Assembly: GCA_023630585.1 (NCBI GenBank) | Contig: CM042553.1 | Span: 21,110,020-21,174,019, forward strand | DNA from: Cranoglanis bouderius | Taxonomy: Eukaryota; Chordata; Actinopteri; Siluriformes; Cranoglanididae | DNA length: 64,000 nt | Reading direction: 5' to 3' | Shown: positions 56,566-64,000 of the stretch, piece after piece | Position numbering within the stretch: position 1 is the first letter of the stretch | How the letters are laid out: each line of letters begins with the position of its first letter | Position numbers and translations under genes: made by a program | Notes under the pieces: generated by a model | Database searches by the model: none | What the model saw: the letters and a program-made list of their open reading frames with translations, nothing else | What the model was told of the DNA's origin: nothing

Positions 56566-57247
56566 TGTTAGGTCGCGCAAAAAGCGCGACTTCCATTACC
56601 AGAATTCTCATCCACACACTCCACACTACACTTCCCAGCAAGCTCGGCGGCCTACAAACATGGCCGCCAGGGACTACAACACCCACACACTACCTCGGTC
56701 ACAATCACCCGCTTTCTAATCCCGCGCACCTGTCTTCCATTTCACTAACACTCTATTTAAGGAATCTTATGTTACAGGTTAGACGCGAAGTATCGTTTGT
56801 TTCTTCCAAATCGACTGAGCTACTTCATTCTGGACTGATTCTCACGGCATTTGAAACTAAGCTAAGTACCTTGGACTCCGACTTCCTCTCAAGCCCTCTT
56901 TCTATTTTACACATCTCTGTGATAGGTTTGCTTGCACAAGTGTTTGATTTTCTGTTAGCGCAAATAGCTAGCACACTTTATTTAGTCACCGCTATTTTGT
57001 TGTATGGGTTCTCTGTTGGATGCTGTTTTCTCCGTTTGATTTTTCCGTAGTAAAGTGTGTGTCTTTTTTTTTACTGCTAGCGCTAACACTTTTGAGAGTG
57101 TGTTTAAACTTGATCACGTTATCCTGCGAAGACTCGAAGCCTTCTATAAACCTGTTGTTTGCCCTGTGTCCTTTCCACATGTGTGCTGAATAAACTGACG
57201 AAGTTTTTGACCGCAACTGTGTCCAGCTTACTTCTGGTGCTGTAACA
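56566..57247 (+). mobile_element. solo LTR of the chromovirus family
   Basis: About 682 bp, same start (tgttaggtcgcgcaa) and end (ctgtaaca) as the complete element, with scattered substitutions. Flanks attat/attat fit a 5-bp target duplication if one extra T is allowed on the left. Confidence 0.9.
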
Positions 57248-58080
57248 ATTATTATTAAATACAGCCAATAAATGTATCCATCCAAGAGAAGTGAGTTGTA
57301 TTCGCGGGTTTCTTGATAGTATTGTTATCTTAAAATATATCAGCCGGCAGGTCTGTAATCCTTGTGACATGCAAATCCATTTTTTCCGCCTTATACAAAC
57401 CAACTCTATTTACATAATAGCGCAAAAAGACAAGGACTTTGACCGTGTACTGTTCGGTCAGTCCGCACCATTACAGCAATGAGAAAATTATGTGACAGCA
57501 TCAGCAGGGGGCGCGGACCATCGGACTAAACCATTTTCAGAGAAAGGAGATGTTTGGAAAATGTCTTTCACGAGATTTCATGTTTTTGTGGTTTTCATTA
57601 AGGTGTACAAGCTGAAGCTGTAATATAGATACTATAGACTACTATGGAGAGTAGGGGCCTATATAGCATAACTACTGGATTTAGTGGGGCCCCGTGGGCA
57701 GTGGGAGCCCCTATAATTGTCACCACCTTTCACCCCACTATGATGTCCCTGGCATCGTGTAACTATAAGAGTAAAAATAAATCCTAACTACCCGCTTGTT
57801 TGTAAGGAAAGTTGGGAATTATGTACTAATTTCTGTATCCAGAACAGAATACATGCTTCTGTCACGTCACGTGACAAATGAACAAAGGACTCGGACCAGA
57901 GAAAGGACTCAGGAGGTGAACTAATCATTTCTGTTTCCTGTACAAAGCTCATGCGATTTTCACGTTACAAATAAACAAAAAGATGTTGCGCATGCGCGGC
58001 CAACACAAAATGATCAAATCAATCTCTGAGACAAGCTTTACAATACACAGCTTTACAATAAAAAACCCACTTGACTTGAA
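57248..58080. other. intergenic, no gene seen
   Basis: No ORF with recognisable content. Confidence 0.5.
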
Positions 58081-58084
58081 TATA

Positions 58085-58410
58085 TGTTTCAGCAAAGCCA
58101 GATGAGAGACACCAGCTTAATAAAGTCCTCCTCCTTAATTTTGACAAAACCCTAGGACCACAGGCAAGTTTTCTGATTCCATAGTAACTCTGGATGGCCT
58201 TTCTGTTTCATCATGTGCAGCAGTAAAAGACCTTGGTGTGATTATTGACTCCAGTTTTTCATTTGAAGCCCATGTAGATAATATTACTAGGATAGCCTTC
58301 TTTCACCTCAGAAATATTGCTAAGATAAGAAATATAATGTCACACAAGATGCGGAAAAACTTGTCCATGCTTTTGCTACCTCTAGATAAGACTATTGCAA
58401 TGCCTTGCTG
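58085..58410 (+). mobile_element. L2-type LINE fragment
   Basis: Encodes VIIDSSFSFEAHVDNITRIA and FFHLRNIAKIRNIMS, then loses frame and ends near 58410. Confidence 0.85.
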
Positions 58411-58835
58411 TCATTTTGATGAACTGTGCAGGAAATTTATGCTTGAGATACAACTATATTTGGATTACGACATTTATTTTCCAAGAAAAAGTGTCTTTCA
58501 AACACTTGCAGTATCTCCAGTGCTATCTCCATTGCATTCGGCTGATTGAGTGCACGATTGCGTGGTATTTCCAGCATTTAGCCTACTGGGTGCACATATG
58601 CAATAGTATGACCCATTTTAGGGGAGGTCAAATTTATATTAACATTTTCTTTTCACATACACTGAGCAATGTGAACTATTTTTCACTATTGAAACTTAGT
58701 AGTATGTGAAAGACCCCCCACTACATCTTGTTTTGATGTTCTTCAGGGGGGATCAAGCCTTAGGGGGGGTCAGACCCCCACCCTGTAATTCGCACCTTGC
58801 CTTCACTCCTGCCCTGTGGTGGTTGTTGGTGATGT

Positions 58836-58856
58836 CACTGGCTGTTTTTTTTTTTT

Positions 58857-58893
<37 letters not shown>

Positions 58894-58894
58894 G
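58836..58894. repeat. poly-T then poly-G homopolymers
   Basis: T runs at about 58847-58872 with one G, followed by about 22 G. This sequence is prone to length error. Confidence 0.85.
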
Positions 58895-58959
58895 GTTCAC
58901 AGCTCTCACAATGATTTTATCATCAACGGCTGTTCAATGTCTGGTTGTTAGTATACCAC

Positions 58960-59350
58960 TATTTTCTTTCTTTTTCAGGACATTCCAAATTGTTATATTG
59001 GCTGTGCCCAATGTTTGTGCAATGGCTCTGATAGATTTTCCCTCTTTGCTCACCTTCAAAATGGCTTGTTTTCTCCCATAGACAGCTCTCTGATGTTCAT
59101 GGTGGTTTATCCTTTTTCACAACAAATGCAGTCTTCACAGGTGAAACCCAGGACTCAAACCAAAAGTAGACATTCAGAGCTAATAACTGCGTAAACAATC
59201 AATCTAACAGGGCACACTTGGGCAACAAGATACATCTGTCTGTCACGTGTTCCAATATTTTTGATCACTGGAAAAATGGGTGGGTTCAACCAATGAAAGC
59301 TGAAATTCTGTTCTAACATCTCATATTCATCTTTTGAAAAACTGAAATGT
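58960..59350. mobile_element. DNA-transposon remnant
   Basis: Shares blocks with 44180-44420 (caatcaatctaacagg, gttccaatattttt). Non-coding. Family not determined. Confidence 0.45.
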
Positions 59351-59789
59351 CCAGTGTATAGGAAAGAAATGCTTTGGGTTCATTCTGACTCCACTGAATC
59401 TGAGGTGCTTTTTATGTGTGCCTTACTTATTACTTATTGGAATAAAAACATATTTCTCACCATGTTTTAAGAAGTCTTTTTCCCTTTACAGTGAACACTG
59501 AAATGTGTACTTTTATTACTCTTAATCTACAAAATTCAATTAGCTGAATTTAAGCAATTAGGATCTTAAACATGTACAGCATGAATGGAATATTCATACA
59601 TGAACATTATGTTTGTGAATTACATATCCAAGAAACTGGATATAAAGAGATAAAAATAGTTGAGAAGCCTGTTGAAAGAGCTCTGGATATAGGAGTAAGT
59701 TAGGCATATACTGGGAGCCAGGGCATCTGCTAAATGCCATAAATGTAAATGTAATGTAAATGTGATGAGTTGCATGGAAAAGCATTTCC

Positions 59790-60080
59790 CTGAAGCTTTT
59801 TCAGGCCACTCACATGCTTGTTCAGTGCCTTGTCATTTCAAGACTGGACTACTGCAACTTGGTCCTGGCAGGTCTGCCTCTGCATGCCATTTGACCTCTG
59901 CAACTGATCCAGAATGCAGCTGCCCAACTTCTTTTCAACCTTCCTAAGTTCTCTCACATCACCCCATTGCTACGCTCCCTCCACTGGCTTCCTGTAGCTG
60001 CTGCATCAAAGCCAAAAATGGACCAGCACCCAGCTACCTTAAAGCACTTATCACACACCGCACTGCACCATGCTCCCTCT
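59790..60080 (+). pseudogene. second LINE type, RT C-terminal scrap
   Basis: Translatable in pieces as SRLDYCNLVLAGLPLH-like and SHITPLLRSLHWLPVAA, i.e. the C-terminal RT region of a CR1/L2-group element different from the main family. Stops throughout. Confidence 0.65.
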
Positions 60081-60149
60081 GATCCTCTAGCGTTCCTCTG
60101 GTTCCGCTCAAGATTTCTTCCTCATATCTTCTCAGGGAGTTTTTCATTG

Positions 60150-62165
60150 TCACCATCACATATAAAATACTGCTATTGACCTATAAAGCACTAAATGGCT
60201 TCATGCCACAGTACCTAAACGAACTTTTTGTCTTTTATGATCTGCCATGCCTACTTCGATCAAAAGGTGCAGGCTATTTGTTGGTACCTGGAATAGTGAA
60301 GGCTACAGCAGGGGGAAGAGCTTTCTCTTACAAAGCCCCACAGTTATGGAACAGCCTTCCAATTAGTGTTCGGGACTCAGACACAGTCTCAGTGTTTAAG
60401 TCCAGGCTCAAAACATATTTGTTTAGTCAAGCTTTTTGTAAATAGTTTTTTCCTTAGGTAAAGGAGCAGATATAGAGGCTCACAGGCATAGTGTGTTGTG
60501 GTGAACTGGGATGTTTGGATGCTGTCGCCCCTCCACTTTCACACGTTCACCCAGGTTTGTTGATGGTGGAGTGGCTGGCCGCCTTATGTCCCAGGGAGCC
60601 CTCATGTCTGTGTTACCTTCTGGCTCTCCCTTTCAATTATGATGTCATAGCTAGTCTTACCGGAGTCCCTGCTTTCACTCAGAGTACATTGTACTTAACC
60701 ATTACGGGACAGTAAGCATACCTAATAATCTCTCTCTCTCTCTCTCATTCTCTCTCTTTCTGTCAAGCTACCCCTGAAATGCCAGTGATCCCGACCCCTT
60801 CTGCTCTCCGGACCTGCCTGATCCATCCTGATGCCCTTCTTCTGTTTGGAGTTCTCATCAATTGGATGTCACATGCTGCTGCTGAGGCCCCACACAGTGC
60901 AGCCTAAAGATCATTGAGATTACTGAGGATGGTACCACTTAAAAGCCATAAAGATGGCTTTGGACCTCAATTCATATGAACAGTTATGCTATGATGGTTG
61001 GGACTACAATTGCCACAAACAGTTTTACACTCAAGTCTCCATCAGTGAACAGTGGAGAAGTTCAACAAAACAGTTTTCATGTAAAAACTGTAATGAATTT
61101 TCCTGGTTACACAACTGCACTATTTGACCATGTAGCATTAGCACATTTATAGAAGGGATTTATTTATTTATAATTATACTATCCAGTGTTGTTATGGAAC
61201 CGGAAGGAGGGAAGCAGGATGCACTCACAGGGGAAATAGGCAGTTTATTAGGAACAGTCCAAAATAATAGAACATTCAAAAGAAATGGGACAGTCTAACA
61301 AAAATCAAAAAATAAACAAGACAATATTCCAAAAAACGATAGAGCAGTAATTCCAAAAGGCTAGTCAATAATCCAAACACTCACAAGGAAAAAATCCAGG
61401 AAGTCACGAGACAATAATCTGAAATCTACGGAACGCAAGGAAAACAAAAACATGGAGAAATCTTCCAAGAAGTGACGAGGCAATAATCCAAGAACCAGGG
61501 AACACCTGGTAAACAAAAATATAGATAAATCTACGATTCTTTTGCTTCGTCGCTACTTTTCATTTTCATTATTAACATCGTTACTTTCAGTTACGTTTAG
61601 CTAATACTCCGCCATGAAGCGGACACAAACAGGGGCTTAAGTAACATGGGTAATCCATAGCAAACAAGATCAAACACACCACATCTGGAAACAATAATCA
61701 AACAATAAAAGGAGAACCAATGACAGAACATGGGAGGAAACATGACGTGAACCAAAACCAACGGACCAATAGGGAAGCAGGGGCAGAGACATGACGTAAA
61801 ACAAAAACAAAAGAGCACATGGCAAAGTAAACAAAACCAGAGTTCATGAATGAGTCCGGAGGGTTTATATGAATAGCGCTGGAATGCTCTCAGTGGAATG
61901 CGGAACTGCGCTACTCCGCTAGCCTCCGCTAGCAGCGTAGCGAGGGGGAGATTCTAACAGGTGTCACCCAGATGAGGAGGTTTCTTCCTCATATCGTCTC
62001 AGGGAGTTTTTCCTCACCACCGTCGCCTCTGGCTGCTCATTAGGGATAAATTCATACATTTAAAATCTATATCCTGAGTTTATATATTTCTGTAAAGCTG
62101 CTTTGGGACAATGTCCATTGTTAAAAGCGCTATACAAATAAAACCGAATTAAATTGAATTGAACA
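60150..62165 (+). mobile_element. L2-type LINE 3' part carrying a solo LTR
   Basis: The RT C terminus at 60176-60445 (YLNELFVFYDLPCLLRSKGA, SRLKTYLFSQAFCK and stop) is followed by the full 3' UTR (ctgaggccccacacagtgca, a (TC)n run at about 60730), an inserted LTR at 61200-61959, then the conserved tail ending in ttgaa repeats near 62163. Confidence 0.88.
61200..61959 (-). mobile_element. solo LTR (760 bp), same family as 46971-47735
   Basis: Reverse orientation: starts tgttatgg, ends attctaaca, and shares gaagcaggatgca and cagtttattaggaacag with the complement of the 47-kb LTR. Target duplication agtgt (61195-61199) against ggtgt (61960-61964), one mismatch. Removing it restores the LINE tail ccggtgtcacccagatgagg. 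Confidence 0.9.
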
Positions 62166-62179
62166 CATTATGCCATTTA

Positions 62180-62890
62180 GACGGGGCTGATGTGTATATC
62201 TGCATCCAGGAGGACTGGCTTCATTTAGTGCTATGTACTTATTTGGTTTAATCCATGTTTCTGTTACACACATTATATTAAACTCCTGATCGGTAATGGT
62301 TTCATTAACAATAAGTGCTTTAGACGCAAGAGATCTAACAGTCCGAGCGTCAGATCAAACTTGTCTGGTCCCTGGCCTCTGGATTGTGAACAGTTAACTA
62401 GACCTGTTCTGAGACTATGTGCTATGCTGCAAGAAATGAGAGCAGCACCTTCCCGAGTGGGATGGATACCATCCCGCCCTAACAGGCCAGCCTTGCCCTC
62501 AAAACTACTCCAATTATCCACATTATTTTCAGAGCACCACCTAGACATCCAGCAGTTCAGTAAGCTACATTACCATGCCGCATTGGGATGGGGCCAGAGC
62601 ATATTACTGCATCAGACATAGCCTTCGCTAATTTACACACCTCTACAACGTTACTCTTAGTAACCTCAGACTGACGAAGGCGTATATCATTAGCTCCTAC
62701 ATGAATAACTATCTTTGAAAACCTGTGCTTGCCTAAGACCGTAAGATTACCTGCTATGTCCGGCGCCCTGGCTCCCGGTATACACCTAACCAAAGCTGGT
62801 GGAGCCCCTAAAGGCCTAGCTAACTACACCTGCCTTAAGATAGTGTTTAACGTAATGAACTCCGCTTGCTGAGTTGCTGAGAAAGCAAAA
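62180..62890 (-). pseudogene. LINE ORF1 esterase fragment, antisense
   Basis: Minus-strand pieces VRCIPGARAPDIAGNLTVL, VIHVGANDIRLRQSEVTKSN (GxND block), AMSDAVICSGPIPMRHGN and LLGRDGIHPTREGAALISCS (DxxH block). Decayed. Head-to-head with the preceding LINE copy, so an independent insertion. Confidence 0.82.
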
Positions 62891-63064
62891 GCATTCTTCG
62901 AAAAAAAATGAAAATACGGCAGAACGGAAAGTGAAACTACAACAAATGGAAATGATAGTGCAAAATTATTAATGAAAAAGAAATGAACAGTATAATTTAA
63001 ACTCCGATACAAGCAACAAGCCCCAGGCAAATGATTCGAAAACAGGAACTACCAGGAACATATG

Positions 63065-63190
63065 GCTTGCTCATTAGGGAGAAATTTAACATTTTAATTT
63101 TAATTTTATATCCGGATTTCTTTAAAACTGCTTTGTGACAATGTCCATTTTTAAAGGGATATATAAATAAAATTGTATTAAATTGACAAG
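63065..63190 (+). mobile_element. L2-type LINE 3' tail
   Basis: Diverged gctcattagggagaaattta ... gacaatgtccatttttaaag ... aaattgtattaaattga. Confidence 0.7.
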
Positions 63191-64000
63191 TACAGTACCT
63201 AAAACAAAAATTTAATTGTTTGCTTCACACTCTGAGGAGCCTTCAGTACCGCTACAAAATCAGTAACAGTCAGTAAAAAAAAGATCTACAGTAAACCAGG
63301 CTTGAACTTGTCTATCTAAATCAAATGTGATTTCATGCATGTCTATTAAAATACCACGGTCAGTCTTGTAAAATGCTGCATTCCAACAGCACCAAAACAG
63401 AAAGTAATCTACAATCTGAGGCAAGAGTAGTTCATCGACCTGTAGCCAGCACTGATTGTGAAGTACACTTTGCTTGTGTATTTCAAAACAGAGCAGTTGT
63501 ACAAGAGACTTCACAACATTTTATGCGTCATACATAGATTGGATGGTATTTGTTGTTATACACATATCATTTAAAAGGGACAGTTTTTGGACTGAGAATT
63601 CCTTGATCATGCATATTTGTGGGTCTGTTTAAAAGACTTCTATTTTAAGAATGCCATAATATTGTGATGTTAATTATAAATATTGGTAGTTTCTTACAAA
63701 AGAGTTTTCATTAAAAACAGTATTAAATTTTATGTCTCCTGAGGCGAGACATTTACTTAAAATGTCCAATTGATGACAGCTTAGGTGTTTTTAAAGTATT
63801 TTTTAAGTATTAAAGTTTTCTCCTGAGAACTTTTACTTATACTTAAACATGGGACATGAAATCAAAGGACAATCTGTATTTATTACTTTGTTGTTATAGT
63901 ACTGTAGTAATTGGCAATACTGACAGCACTCAATGATTGTATATGAATATGATGAAAGCATGAAGTTTGTGACAGATAATAAAGTAAAAATACACAACCT
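63191..64000. other. intergenic, nothing recognised
   Basis: No supported gene or repeat to the window end. Confidence 0.5.

Overview
This is a repeat-rich vertebrate (teleost fish) nuclear genome segment. The evidence is intron-containing genes with GT-AG boundaries, many (CA)n microsatellites, Tc1/mariner, hAT, L2- and RTE-type LINEs, tRNA- and 5S-derived SINEs and a chromodomain Ty3/gypsy element. The species cannot be fixed from sequence alone. Two host genes are recognisable; almost everything else is mobile DNA at various stages of decay.

Gene 1 (about 94-18998, minus strand) is drebrin-like, dbnl (mAbp1/HIP-55). I rebuilt it exon by exon: five exons for the ADF-homology domain (18998 down to 11627), then a four-exon coiled-coil cassette present three times in tandem (A 11417-9920, B 9800-7229, C 7137-3898), then the conserved NPRDIF-type exon (3755-3653) and two acidic/tyrosine exons (501-428, 255-94). 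All junction phases agree, so all copies can be spliced in frame, giving about 623 residues instead of the usual ~430. Each cassette is bounded by (CA)n tracts. The usual C-terminal SH3 domain is not seen in the window. The introns hold four Tc1-type/hAT elements, LINE and LTR remnants and a 38-bp minisatellite whose units copy the exon 3 splice acceptor.

The 19-29.9 kb stretch is intergenic: MITEs, L2 fragments, a 5S-derived SINE and a Tc1 with an intact transposase nested in an older Tc1.

Gene 2 (29948-37497, plus strand) has a TATA box, a noncoding exon and ten coding exons. It encodes about 924 residues: a stonustoxin/neoverrucotoxin-like (SNTX) core with a fibronectin-III-like end, followed by two galectin-type domains instead of the PRY-SPRY tail usual for that family. 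A partial downstream duplicate (48757-55530) of its second galectin domain is a pseudogene, split by a complete, apparently very young chromovirus (49871-55484: 684-bp LTRs that read as identical, one 1460-codon gag-pol ORF, 5-bp target duplication, and a primer-binding site complementary to its own predicted RNA 5' end).

The rest (38.7-64 kb) holds a near full-length RTE LINE with 17-bp target duplications, a large L2-type LINE with an esterase ORF1 and an in-frame 198-bp internal duplication, three solo LTRs and further L2 pieces. No tRNA, rRNA or CRISPR locus is supported.
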